A DNA stretch of 64,000 nucleotides from Actinomyces denticolens (GTDB lineage Bacteria > Actinomycetota > Actinomycetes > Actinomycetales > Actinomycetaceae): NCBI RefSeq assembly GCF_002072185.1, contig NZ_MVIW01000006.1, forward strand, positions 1 to 64,000. Reading direction: 5' to 3'. The notes under the pieces are model-generated. The model worked only from the letters and a program-made list of their open reading frames with translations, did not search any database and was not told the origin of the DNA. How positions within the stretch are numbered: position 1 is the stretch's first letter; each line of letters begins with the position of its first letter. Of the stretch, positions 40,231-48,499 are shown in pieces. The position numbers and the translations under genes are program-made.

Positions 40231-40667
40231 CAGGTGGTCGTCACGTTCGCCGGTCCACCGAGAATCATGTTCGGTCGCCTATATGACGGCCGACCGGACC
40301 TACGAGTCGTCAACAGATGTTGCCGAAAAGGAATCCTGTCTTCATGCACCTAAGGTCCGAGGAGCGCGATGAGGATGACGGCGGCGCCGCCCTCGTCGCG
40401 GTAGGCAACACGATCCTGTTGCGATGATGACGACGGCAGAAAGGTGCTCGCCAGGGGGGTGGACCCTCAACCACAGGAGATGGTGCGTCTCCTCACTGCG
40501 CGAGGTGGACGACACTTGTGCCGACCGATATGGATCGCGAGCGCCTTGAGGAGGTCATCATCGCCGTGTATGTGGGGGTTGACCATTAAAGGGCGTGGAG
40601 GGCCGGAGGTCCGGATATATCGAGAAGTGGTCGCGGAGGGTAGGGAGAGCGATTGTGGTATTGTCGG
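40231..40667. other. No supported gene
   Basis: About 440 bp between the protease and the PIN remnant. ORFs in it lack SDs and overlap in all frames. Base composition is mixed. I see no structure except short stems. Confidence 0.5.
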
Positions 40668-40928
40668 CTACTTGAGTGCCGCCTTGGCGGTGGCGACGAA
40701 TGTCGGTAACTGCTCCCGTTCCAGTTGGCCAAGAATGTTCGCATGGGTCCACCGGGGCCCTCTGCGTCCGGATCGTGCGCGAATGGTGTCAATGGCGTTG
40801 AAGATCCGGTCCTGATCGAGGCCCCACAGGTCCATGAGAAAGAGGAAGTTGCCCGGATACTGACTGAAAAGGTCGCGCGGAACGCTGGGCACGAGGACGC
40901 ACGTGTCCAGCAAAGCGGAGAAGGTCAC
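40668..40928 (-). pseudogene. PIN-domain toxin with an internal in-frame deletion
   Basis: Starts GTG 40928 with the usual VTFSALLDTCVLVPSVPRDL and jumps directly to FSQYPGNFLFLMDLWGLDQD, the C-terminal third of the same family. About 100-120 residues with most of the catalytic Asp/Glu are missing, leaving 86 aa. The GTG overlaps the stop of an antitoxin remnant (GTGA). Certainly not an active PIN nuclease, though it might still bind an antitoxin. Confidence 0.8.
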
Positions 40929-41038
40929 TGGCGCACCCCATGGCGGGCGTGGTCGAGTGCCTCTCGGACCGCTGCCGGGTCGTCGTCGTAGTCGCCGAAG
41001 TACTGGGCGTCGGCCACCATGTCCGACAGAGCCTCCCC
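40925..41038 (-). pseudogene. Antitoxin remnant next to the PIN fragment
   Basis: Reads RQAGEALSDMVADAQYFGDY, DDDPAAVREALDHA and ends RHGVRQ at TGA overlapping the PIN start. The N-terminal DNA-binding domain is absent; upstream the sequence is replaced by the dispersed repeat (41085-41126). Confidence 0.55.
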
Positions 41039-41084
41039 GGCCTGCCGGCGCGGGCGCTGGTGTGACGGAGGTGCTCGCCATCTC

Positions 41085-41126
41085 CCCCGGGGCCTGGTCC
41101 CGATTCATGTCCGACCAGGCCGGTAC
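41085..41126. repeat. Dispersed operator-like repeat, copy 2
   Basis: Same core GATTCATGTCCGACCAGG as copy 1, with the palindrome weakened to CCGACC-A-GGCCGG. It stands upstream of the antitoxin/PIN remnant (minus strand) and so probably was its promoter-operator. Confidence 0.75.
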
Positions 41127-41559
41127 GGGTGGTGAAGCGCCCTGGGGCGTGCCTGCAACCTCCAACACTCTGCGGCAACCGGGTGACGACCAACCCGGTC
41201 AAGAAATCACGATCAACAGAACACGGCCTATTAGCCGGCGTGCGCAGCGTGGGCGCCCACGGGGCCATCAGCGGTGCGTTCCGCACTGAGCGGTGCCGTT
41301 TGCATCCACTGGTGCGTCCTGCCCGCACCAGTGGGTGCAAACAGCGCCACTCGGTGGGAGCAGCGCCATTTGAGGACGAGGCGGGCCCTCTCCTCGATTC
41401 ACGCGTCGAACTTGGGGGCGTTCCGCCGGGTGGTCTCGTCGCCCCCGCCCACCCCTGCCCTGCCGGCTCCGCCCAACCCCGCCCTGCCCCACCTCGCCCC
41501 GGGCCGCCGCGCCTGAGCAGGCCGAATGTGTCGCGCGCGGGCGAGGCGTTTATCCTGGC
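41127..41559. other. Intergenic region with repeats; no gene
   Basis: Contains the unit also seen at 4491-4520 (here 41174-41203), a long hairpin at 41298-41342, and a pyrimidine-rich C tract at 41436-41505. No supported CDS. Confidence 0.6.
41298..41342. repeat. Long stem-loop, member of a dispersed palindromic family
   Basis: Arms GTTTGCA-T-CCACTGGTGCG (41298-41316) and CGCACCAGTGG-G-TGCAAAC (41324-41342) pair at 18 of 19 positions around a 7-nt loop; flanks GAGCGGTGC/GCGCCACTC extend it imperfectly. Related to the larger element at 50913-51041. Confidence 0.8.
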
Positions 41560-41562
41560 GTG

Positions 41563-43008
41563 ATGCGGCACGGCGCGGGGAACAGACGAAGGTCGGGGTG
41601 GTGGCAGATCGCCCCCTCCTGCGCGCTCGTGCTCAGCGGGGCCGCGATGGTCGGAGGCTACGCGCAGGCCCACGACGACGTCGCCCTGCCCGGCACCACC
41701 ATCGCGGGGCAGGACGTCACCGGCCTCGACCACAACCAGATCGTCGGCCTCGTCTCCCACCGCTTCAACGAGGCCCAGGTGACCATCCGCGTCGGCGACA
41801 GCACCCGGACGGCCACCTTCGCCCAGGCCGGGGTCGTCCTCGACGCCGACGCCACCGCCAGGGCCGCCGTCGATGGCGCGGGCTCCTTCGGACCCACCCT
41901 GCGCTCGATCATCGGCCCCCGCGAGGTCATCCCCGCGGTCAGCCTCGACGAGGACGCCTTCACCGACTTCCTCGCCTCCACCCAGGCCCTCGCCGGCACC
42001 GCCCCCGTGTCCGCGCGGATCCGGCTCAGCGCCGACGGGAGCGCCTTCGAGGTCGTCCCCGACTCCTCCGGCACCGGCGTCGACGGCGCCGCCATCCGCG
42101 CCTCCCTGACCACCTCGGCCCGTTCACTGAGCGGCGGCGACATCACGGTGGCCGCGGCCCCGCAGGAGGCCCCGACCACCACCTCCCACGCCGAGACCGC
42201 CGTCACCGAGGCCAACGCGCTCATCGCCGGAGGCGTCATCCTCACCGGCGCCGGCTCCTCCTGGACGGCGACCACCGCCGAGAAGGCCTCCTGGGTCACC
42301 ACCACCGCCACCGATGAGGGGATGACCGCCCAGATCGACCCCGCCAAGGTCCGGGCATGGGTGGACACCCACGCCGCCGAGGTGGACAAGGCGCCGGTCG
42401 ACGAGATCACCAACGTCGACGCCGCCGGCAACGACCTCGGCCTGGCCCGCCCCGGTCGGCCCGGCACGCGCACCACCAACGCCCAGGAGATCGCCGACGG
42501 CATCGTCTCCTCCCTGAGCGCCGGCACCGACTACTCCGGGTCCCTCGCCTCCGAGCCCGTCGCCCCCTCCACCCAGACCCGCACCGTCCCCTCGGGCCCC
42601 GAGCGCTTCGCCTACCAGGCCGCCGACGGCGAGAAATGGGTCGACGTCAACCTCACCGACGACACGATGACCGCCTACGTCGGCACCACCGTCGTCCACG
42701 GACCCGTGAGCATCAACCACGGCGAGGAATCGGGCGAGTGGGCCACCAAGCTCGGCACTCACCACGTCTACCTCAAGAACGAGTCCCAGGACCTCGGCTG
42801 CACCCCCGGCTTCCCCTACTGCCAGAAGGACGTCCCCTGGATCGCCTACTGGGACGGCAACTTCGCCATCCACGGCGCCCCCTGGGCCACCGATTTCGGC
42901 TACGACTCCGGTCAGACCAGCCACGGCTGCGTCAACGCCCCCGTGGAGGAGGCCCACTGGTTCTACGACTTCGTCGAGATCGGCACCACCGTCGTCACCC
43001 ACGAATGA
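41563..43008 (+). CDS. L,D-transpeptidase (YkuD) with PG-binding-4 type domains
   Basis: Cell-wall enzyme forming 3-3 peptidoglycan cross-links or attaching substrates. The 481-aa protein has an N-terminal signal anchor (about 14-35), two PG_binding_4/VanW-like repeats (IAGQDVTGLDHNQIVGLVSH and following) and a YkuD domain with IHGAPW (His 437) and SHGCVNAP (Cys 456 nucleophile). It acts outside the membrane. No SD: TATCCT (41551-41556) ends 7 nt before the ATG, so the mRNA is probably leaderless; a GTG at 41560 is the alternative start. Confidence 0.93.
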   Translation: MRHGAGNRRRSGWWQIAPSCALVLSGAAMVGGYAQAHDDVALPGTTIAGQDVTGLDHNQIVGLVSHRFNEAQVTIRVGDSTRTATFAQAGVVLDADATARAAVDGAGSFGPTLRSIIGPREVIPAVSLDEDAFTDFLASTQALAGTAPVSARIRLSADGSAFEVVPDSSGTGVDGAAIRASLTTSARSLSGGDITVAAAPQEAPTTTSHAETAVTEANALIAGGVILTGAGSSWTATTAEKASWVTTTATDEGMTAQIDPAKVRAWVDTHAAEVDKAPVDEITNVDAAGNDLGLARPGRPGTRTTNAQEIADGIVSSLSAGTDYSGSLASEPVAPSTQTRTVPSGPERFAYQAADGEKWVDVNLTDDTMTAYVGTTVVHGPVSINHGEESGEWATKLGTHHVYLKNESQDLGCTPGFPYCQKDVPWIAYWDGNFAIHGAPWATDFGYDSGQTSHGCVNAPVEEAHWFYDFVEIGTTVVTHE

Positions 43009-43123
43009 GCCCCGCCGCGGTCGGCGCACCCCGCCGCCGTCGAGACGGGCGGGCCCGCGCCGGGCGCCCGGGAGGTCCGCCCCCAGTTGTGCCCAGCGCC
43101 ATAGGCGGGGGCTCCCGGCTGTT

Positions 43124-43153
43124 TTCACCGCTCACCGGCGAGTGCCATAGGAT
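43124..43153 (+). promoter_or_regulatory. Predicted promoter of tig
   Basis: TTCACC (43124-43129), 18 nt, TAGGAT (43148-43153), 78 nt before the trigger factor start. Confidence 0.5.
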
Positions 43154-43230
43154 GACCGGGATTGACGCCATCCATGGGCGTCCGCCGGACGACGGCGCAC
43201 CTGCAACCCAGCATTCGGAGTAGATCCCCC

Positions 43231-44664
43231 GTGAAGAGCACTGTCGAGAACCTAGACCCCGCGCGCATCAAGCTGACCGTGGAGGTCCCCTACGAGGAGC
43301 TCAAGCCCAGCCTCGACGCCGCCTACAAGGAGATCGGCTCGCAGGTCCAGATCCCCGGCTTCCGCCGCGGCCACGTCCCCGCCCGCATCATCGACCAGCG
43401 CGTGGGCCGCGCCTCCGTCATCCAGGAGGCCGTCAACAACGAGCTGCCCGACCGCTACCGCGACGCCATGGCCGAGTCCGGCCGCGTGCCGCTGCTCCAG
43501 CCCGAGGTCGAGGTCACCGAGCTGCCCAACGTCACTGGCGAGAACGGCGGCCGGCTCACCTTCACCGCCGAGGTCACCGTGCGCCCCGAGTTCGATCTGC
43601 CCGAGCTCGACGGCGTCGAGCTGACCGTCGACGCCGTCGAGGTGGGCGAGGAGGACGTCGACTCCGAGCTCGACTCCCTGCGCGCCCGCTTCGGCTCGCT
43701 GAAGTCCGTGGGCCGCAAGGCCAAGACCGGCGACTTCGTCACCATCGACCTCAAGGCCGTCATCGACGGCGAGGAGGTCGACTCCGTCTCCGGCGTCTCC
43801 TACGAGATCGGCAAGGGCAACATGCTCAAGGGCCTGGACACGGCCCTGCGCGGCCTCAAGGCCGAGGAGTCCGCCACCTTCACCACCGAGCTCGCCGGTG
43901 GCGAGCACGCCGGTGAGGAGGCCGAGGTCACTGTCACCGCCTCCGCCGTCAAGCAGCGCGAGCTGCCCGACGCGGACGACGAGTTCGCCCAGATGGCCTC
44001 CGAGTTCGACACCATCGCCGAGCTGCGCGAGGACCTCGCCAAGCAGGTCACCGACCGCAAGACCGCCGATCAGGCCGTCGCCGCCCGCGATGTCCTCCTC
44101 GACCTGCTGCGCGACAAGATCGACTTCGAGGTCCCCCAGGCCGTCATCGACAACGAGATCACCCAGCACCTGGCGGCCGAGGGCAAGGAGGGCGACGAGG
44201 AGCACGCCGCCGAGATCCGCGACGACGTCACCAGCGGCGTGCGCGACCAGATCATCCTCGACGTCCTCGCCGAGACCCTCGACGTGCGCGTCGACCAGAA
44301 CGAGCTCCTGGACTTCCTCTTCCAGACCGCCCAGCAGTACGGCATGGAGCCCGGCCAGTTCATGCAGGGCGCCCAGCAGGCCGGCCAGATCCCGGCCTTC
44401 GTCTCCGAGCTCGCCCGCAACAAGTCCCTCGCCCTGGCCCTGCGCCAGGTGACCGTCAAGGACTCGGCGGGCAAGGAGCTCGACCTCAGCGAGTTCATCG
44501 GCTCCGATGAGGCCGACGCCGCCGCCATCGTCGACGAGGTCGAGCGCATCGCCACCCCGGCCGACGCCGACGAGAAGAACGGCTCGGCCGGCTCCGGCTC
44601 CTCGCCGTCCAGCCCGTCATCGGCCTCCTCCGCCAGCGCCCCGAGCGCCGCCAGCGCCGAGTGA
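43231..44664 (+). CDS. tig: Trigger factor
   Basis: Ribosome-associated folding chaperone with peptidyl-prolyl isomerase activity. GTG 43231 (SD GGAG) gives 477 aa: the ribosome-binding loop GFRRGHVP (about 42-49), FKBP-type PPIase domain (about 155-240, GDFVTIDLKAVIDGEEVD), and the helical C-domain. The tail from about 445 is low-complexity Ser/Ala/Pro (GSGSSPSSPSSASSAS), common in actinobacterial Tig. It lies near clpP1-clpP2-clpX, the usual neighbourhood, although here a TetR/ABC operon and a methyltransferase operon separate them. Confidence 0.96.
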   Translation: MKSTVENLDPARIKLTVEVPYEELKPSLDAAYKEIGSQVQIPGFRRGHVPARIIDQRVGRASVIQEAVNNELPDRYRDAMAESGRVPLLQPEVEVTELPNVTGENGGRLTFTAEVTVRPEFDLPELDGVELTVDAVEVGEEDVDSELDSLRARFGSLKSVGRKAKTGDFVTIDLKAVIDGEEVDSVSGVSYEIGKGNMLKGLDTALRGLKAEESATFTTELAGGEHAGEEAEVTVTASAVKQRELPDADDEFAQMASEFDTIAELREDLAKQVTDRKTADQAVAARDVLLDLLRDKIDFEVPQAVIDNEITQHLAAEGKEGDEEHAAEIRDDVTSGVRDQIILDVLAETLDVRVDQNELLDFLFQTAQQYGMEPGQFMQGAQQAGQIPAFVSELARNKSLALALRQVTVKDSAGKELDLSEFIGSDEADAAAIVDEVERIATPADADEKNGSAGSGSSPSSPSSASSASAPSAASAE

Positions 44665-44687
44665 GCTGAGCGCGCCGCATCATCCCC

Positions 44688-44722
44688 GTGGGGCCCGGCA
44701 CCGGCACGGTGCCGGGCCCCAC
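44688..44722 (+). terminator. Terminator after tig
   Basis: A perfect 16-bp stem (44688-44703 with 44707-44722) and 3-nt loop, 23 bp after the tig stop; no T-tract. Confidence 0.75.
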
Positions 44723-44856
44723 GTCTGCGCTCGGCGCCTCCAGCCCCACAGGACCGGTGCTGTTCCCCACGAGGGCGCCCGGGCCGTGCGCTGCGTCCCC
44801 GAGCATCCTGAGCTCCCGGCTCCCCTTGTCGCGCGGCACGAGCTCGGACTACCGTA

Positions 44857-44886
44857 TGACTCATCAGTCATATGACTGGCGAGTCA
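44857..44886 (+). promoter_or_regulatory. Two tandem TGACT-N4-AGTCA operators
   Basis: TGACTCATCAGTCA (44857-44870) and TGACTGGCGAGTCA (44873-44886), 16 bp centre to centre, 23-52 bp before the TetR gene. Likely the binding site of this TetR protein itself. Confidence 0.75.
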
Positions 44887-44908
44887 CACGGTTGCGAGGA
44901 GGCCCGTC

Positions 44909-45556
44909 GTGCCCACGCCCACCTTCGCCAACCTCTCGGAGGACAAGCGCACCCGGATCATCGAGGCGATGAAGCAGGAGTTCGCCACGTACTCCTACAC
45001 CCGCGCCTCCATCGACCGCATGACGGCCGCCGCGGGCATCTCCAAGGGCAGCTTCTACCAGTACTTCGAGGACAAGCGCGACGCCTACGCCCACCTCGTG
45101 GAGGGGCTCATGCGCGACAGGCTCGCCGTCGTCGACACGCCCGTGCCCGAGGCGAGCCTCGAGCAGGTCCTCACCGCTCTCGTCCGCGGCAGCCACGGCT
45201 TCCAGGTCCGCGACCCGCTCGGCTGGTCCGTGCTCGCCCGCGCCTTCGCCGCCGACTCACCGCTCGACCCGGCCGCGCTCACCCAGGACGACGCCGACCT
45301 CACCCGATGGGTGGAGCGGGCCGTGCGCAGCGGTCAGGACGACGGCGAGCTGCGCGCCGACGTCGACCCCGCCACCGCGGCATGGATGCTCGTCCACGTC
45401 ATGGCCGGCCTGCCCGACCACGTCATGCGCCGCTTCGGCGTCACGGCCGAGCGGGCGGCGACGGACGGCAGCGCCTTCGACCGGCCCGAGATCGCCGAGG
45501 TCGCCGCCGACACCGTCGCGCTGCTCACCGCCGCCCTCGCCCGGGAGGAGCCGTGA
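44909..45556 (+). CDS. TetR-family transcriptional regulator
   Basis: 215 aa from GTG 44909 with GAGGAGG upstream. N-terminal HTH with ASIDRMTAAAGISKGSFYQY (about 31-50) is typical; the C-terminal ligand domain is not diagnostic. It forms an operon with an ABC exporter (GTGA overlap), and two palindromes sit before it, so it probably represses its own operon until a substrate binds. Confidence 0.93.
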   Translation: MPTPTFANLSEDKRTRIIEAMKQEFATYSYTRASIDRMTAAAGISKGSFYQYFEDKRDAYAHLVEGLMRDRLAVVDTPVPEASLEQVLTALVRGSHGFQVRDPLGWSVLARAFAADSPLDPAALTQDDADLTRWVERAVRSGQDDGELRADVDPATAAWMLVHVMAGLPDHVMRRFGVTAERAATDGSAFDRPEIAEVAADTVALLTAALAREEP

Positions 45557-46425
45557 GCGCCCCGGCCCCCGCCCCCGCCCCAGCCGTGGCGACCCGAGGG
45601 CTCGGCTTCACCTACCGCGGCGCGCAGCGTCCCGCCCTGGAAGCGGTTGACCTCACGGTCGAGGCAGGCGAGGTCCTCGGTCTCCTGGGGCCCAGCGGTG
45701 CGGGCAAGTCCACCCTGCAGCGGGTGCTCATCGGTCTGCTGCGCGGCTATACCGGCACCGCCCGCGTCCTGGGACGGGAGGTCTCGTCCTGGGGCAGGGA
45801 GCTGTACGAGGCCGTCGGCGTCGCCTTCGAGCGCCCGGTGTCCATCGGTCGGCTCACCGTCAGGGAGAACCTCGCCTACGCCGCCCGCCTGCACCCCGGA
45901 GCGACCCGCGACCCCGATCGGCTTCTGGAGGCCGTGGGCCTCGACGACGACGCCGCCACGAGGGCCTCCGCCATGAGCAAGGGCATGGGGATGCGGCTCA
46001 ACGTCGCCCGCGCCCTGCTCGCCCGTCCCCGCCTCCTGTTCCTCGACGAGCCGACGGCGGGCCTGGACCCGGCGGGCGTGGCCCGCATCGAGCGGATCAT
46101 CGCCCGGGAGCGCGAGCGGGGGTGCACCGTCGTCGTGACGACCCACGACATGGCGCTGGCGCAGCGCGCCTGCGACCGGGTGGGATTCGTCGTCGACGGC
46201 CGCCTCCTCGAGCTCGGTGCCCCCGACGTGCTGCGCAGGAGCCACGGCACGCGCCGGGTCCGCCTCACCTGGGACGGGGGCCATGGGACCTACCCCCTGG
46301 ACGGCCTGGCCGACGACGAGCTCTTCCACCGCGACCTGCGCGAGCACGAGGCCCTGTCCCTGCACAGCCAGGAGGCGGACCTGGGCGCCGTCTTCCGCGA
46401 CGTGACGGGACGGGACCTGCGGTGA
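45553..46425 (+). CDS. ABC transporter ATP-binding protein
   Basis: 290 aa. Walker A GPSGAGKST (46-54), Walker B LLFLDEPTAGLD (161-172), and a degenerate signature SKGMG (142-146) in place of LSGGQ, as in some drug-export ATPases of the CcmA/fluoroquinolone type. It starts in overlap with the TetR stop and its stop overlaps the permease start (GTGA twice), so the three proteins are translationally coupled. It probably powers export of a toxic compound. Confidence 0.92.
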   Translation: MSAPAPAPAPAVATRGLGFTYRGAQRPALEAVDLTVEAGEVLGLLGPSGAGKSTLQRVLIGLLRGYTGTARVLGREVSSWGRELYEAVGVAFERPVSIGRLTVRENLAYAARLHPGATRDPDRLLEAVGLDDDAATRASAMSKGMGMRLNVARALLARPRLLFLDEPTAGLDPAGVARIERIIARERERGCTVVVTTHDMALAQRACDRVGFVVDGRLLELGAPDVLRRSHGTRRVRLTWDGGHGTYPLDGLADDELFHRDLREHEALSLHSQEADLGAVFRDVTGRDLR

Positions 46426-48038
46426 GCGCGCCGGCACTGCGCCGTACGGCCGCGACCGTGCGCCTCGACCTGCGCCTGCAGGCCGCCGGCGGCTACTGGC
46501 TGGTCGCGGTGGCGGTCGGCCTCGTCATCGCCCTGCTCCTGCGGGGACTCACGGCGCTCCCGCCCCGATGGTGGCCCGTTCTGCTGCTGGGGGAGATGAC
46601 GATCACCTGCTTCTACTTCGCCGCCGTCCAGGTGCTGGCCGAACGGGGCGACGGCTCGCTCATGTGCCGGGCGGTGAGCCCGATGCGGGTGGGGGAGTAC
46701 CTCGTCGCCCTCACCGCCTCCCTCGGCCTGCTGGCCGTTGTCGAGTCGGCGGTCCTCGTCCTCGTCTCGGGGACGGCGGTGGCCTGGCCCGCCTTCCTGG
46801 CGGGCGTGGCCCTGCTGGCGGTGCTCGAGGTCCTCTACGGGGCCGCCGCGGTGGCCGGCTACCGGTCCGCCGCGTCCTTCCTGCTGCCCTCGGGGGTGTG
46901 GACGATCGGCTTCGCGGTGCCGGTCCTGCCGCTGCTCGGGGCGGCGGAGGGCTGGGGGTACTGGCTCCACCCCCTCCAAGGGCCGGTCGTCCTCCTGCGC
47001 ATCGCCGTCGGCCAGGCGCCTGCAACCCTGGCCGCTCCCGCGGTGCTCGCGGCCGCCGTCTGGTCCGTGGCCGGTCTCGCCGTGGCGGGCCGGCGGCTGC
47101 GCGGTGCGGTAACGGACGACGGCGCCGGGGGGAGCCGGCGGCGCGCCGCCGGGAGCACGGTGCACTGGGACGGCCTCGCGGGCGACCGTCCGCGCCGAGG
47201 GCGCCACCCGCTCCGCCTGCGGCGCCGGCAGTACCCGGACCACACGCTCCGCCTCCGAAGCCCGCAGTGCCTGCGGCGCCCGGGCGGACGGCGTTCGAGG
47301 ACGGTCGGGGTGCTGGCGGCGCTGGTTCCGATGGACATGCGCCGTCTGGCGCGCGACGACCTGCTGTGGTGGCTGGCCCTGCTGCCGCTCGTCATGATCC
47401 TGGGCGTGCGCCTGGGGGCCGGTCCGGCGGCAGAGGTGCTGCGCGCCCACGGCCTGGACGAGGCGGCCTGGCTGGAGCCCCTGGTCGGTCTCGTCCTCAC
47501 GGTGGTACTGCCCGTCATGATCGGCACCGTCGTCGGGTTCATGCTGCTTCAGGACAAGGAGGAGGCGACCTGGCAGATGATCGCCGTCACCCCGCTGTCC
47601 CTCCACCGCTACCTCGGATGGCGGGCCGGGCAGGTGGCCGTGATCAGCGTGCCGGCCGTCGCCGCGGGGCTGGCATGGTGCGCGGGCACCGGGTGGGGGC
47701 GCGCCGCCGGCATGGCCCTGGCCTGCGCCCCGCTGGCCTCCGCCACCGCCCTGGCCCTGGCCGCCTTCGCCACGGGCACCGTCCAAGGCGTGGCCGCGGT
47801 CAAGCTCGGCCTGCTCATCCTCGTCCTGCCGGTCCTCGACCACGCCGGGAGCGGGGGCCGGGCCCCGTGGCTCGCCGTCGTGCCGACGTGGTGGCCGCTG
47901 CGGGCCCTGGACGCCATGGGCGGGGGCGCCGCCTGGCTGCCCTGGGCGGCCGGGGCCCTCGGCTGGGGGATCGCCCTGGCGACGGGGTGCCTGTGGTGGG
48001 CGGGGCGCAGCCGCGCGGCGGCGCGCACGGCCCCGTGA
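46422..48038 (+). CDS. ABC exporter permease, apparent fusion of two subunits
   Basis: 538 aa with two sets of transmembrane helices: about residues 25-222 (VAVAVGLVIALLL, LLGLLAVVESAVLVLV and so on) and 312-530 (WWLALLPLVMILGV, LGWGIALATGCLWWA). The link (about 224-295) is Arg-rich and hydrophilic (RRGRHPLRLRRRQYPDHTL) and unlike either half, as if an intergenic stretch had become coding. Related operons as I know them have two separate permease genes. The GTG start overlaps the ATPase stop. Confidence 0.85.
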   Translation: MSAPALRRTAATVRLDLRLQAAGGYWLVAVAVGLVIALLLRGLTALPPRWWPVLLLGEMTITCFYFAAVQVLAERGDGSLMCRAVSPMRVGEYLVALTASLGLLAVVESAVLVLVSGTAVAWPAFLAGVALLAVLEVLYGAAAVAGYRSAASFLLPSGVWTIGFAVPVLPLLGAAEGWGYWLHPLQGPVVLLRIAVGQAPATLAAPAVLAAAVWSVAGLAVAGRRLRGAVTDDGAGGSRRRAAGSTVHWDGLAGDRPRRGRHPLRLRRRQYPDHTLRLRSPQCLRRPGGRRSRTVGVLAALVPMDMRRLARDDLLWWLALLPLVMILGVRLGAGPAAEVLRAHGLDEAAWLEPLVGLVLTVVLPVMIGTVVGFMLLQDKEEATWQMIAVTPLSLHRYLGWRAGQVAVISVPAVAAGLAWCAGTGWGRAAGMALACAPLASATALALAAFATGTVQGVAAVKLGLLILVLPVLDHAGSGGRAPWLAVVPTWWPLRALDAMGGGAAWLPWAAGALGWGIALATGCLWWAGRSRAAARTAP

Positions 48039-48045
48039 GGTCGGC

Positions 48046-48075
48046 CCGGGCGGGGCCCCACCGTAGCCCGCCCGG
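48046..48075. terminator. Terminator between converging permease and cupin genes
   Basis: 9-bp stem (CCGGGCGGG 48046-48054, CCCGCCCGG 48067-48075) with 12-nt loop in the 44-bp gap. Confidence 0.55.
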
Positions 48076-48082
48076 AGCGCGA

Positions 48083-48424
48083 TCACTGGCCGCCGACGTC
48101 GACCATGACCAGCTGCATGCGGCAGGCGGTGATGGCCGTGAGGGCATGGCGGTCGCCCGGGGCCAGGTAGACGACGTCCCCGGCGGCCAGGCGCTCGGTC
48201 CGCCCGCCGATGGAGAAGTCCATCTCGCCCTCCAGCAGCGTGACGACCACCGCCTTGGGGGAGGCGTGCTCCGTGAGCAGCTGGCCGGCGTCGAAGGTGA
48301 AGATGACGGTGCGCAGGACGTCGTTGTTGACCACGACTCGCGACGTCGTGGCCTCCTCGCTCACGGGAAGGGCCTCGTTGAGACCCAGACGGAACAGGGA
48401 TTCGGTGACGGGCGTGGTGGGCAT
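48083..48424 (-). CDS. Cupin-domain protein
   Basis: 113 aa from ATG 48424 (GAAGGGAGC upstream); a more distant start at 48478 adds non-homologous residues. Single cupin fold: FDAGQLLTEHASPKAVVV, LLEGEMDFSIGG and AAGDVVYLAPGDRHALTA contain the usual Gly/Pro/His positions, with His 58 and His 92 or so as possible metal ligands. It follows the methyltransferase gene by 75 bp in the same direction, so it is probably under the same iron box. Function unknown. Confidence 0.85.
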   Translation of the reverse strand: MPTTPVTESLFRLGLNEALPVSEEATTSRVVVNNDVLRTVIFTFDAGQLLTEHASPKAVVVTLLEGEMDFSIGGRTERLAAGDVVYLAPGDRHALTAITACRMQLVMVDVGGQ

Positions 48425-48499
48425 GGTGCTCCCTTCGTGGTCGGGTGCTGGCGGATGGATGGGATCGTGCCGGGGCATCGTGCGGGGCTCGGCTCATTC

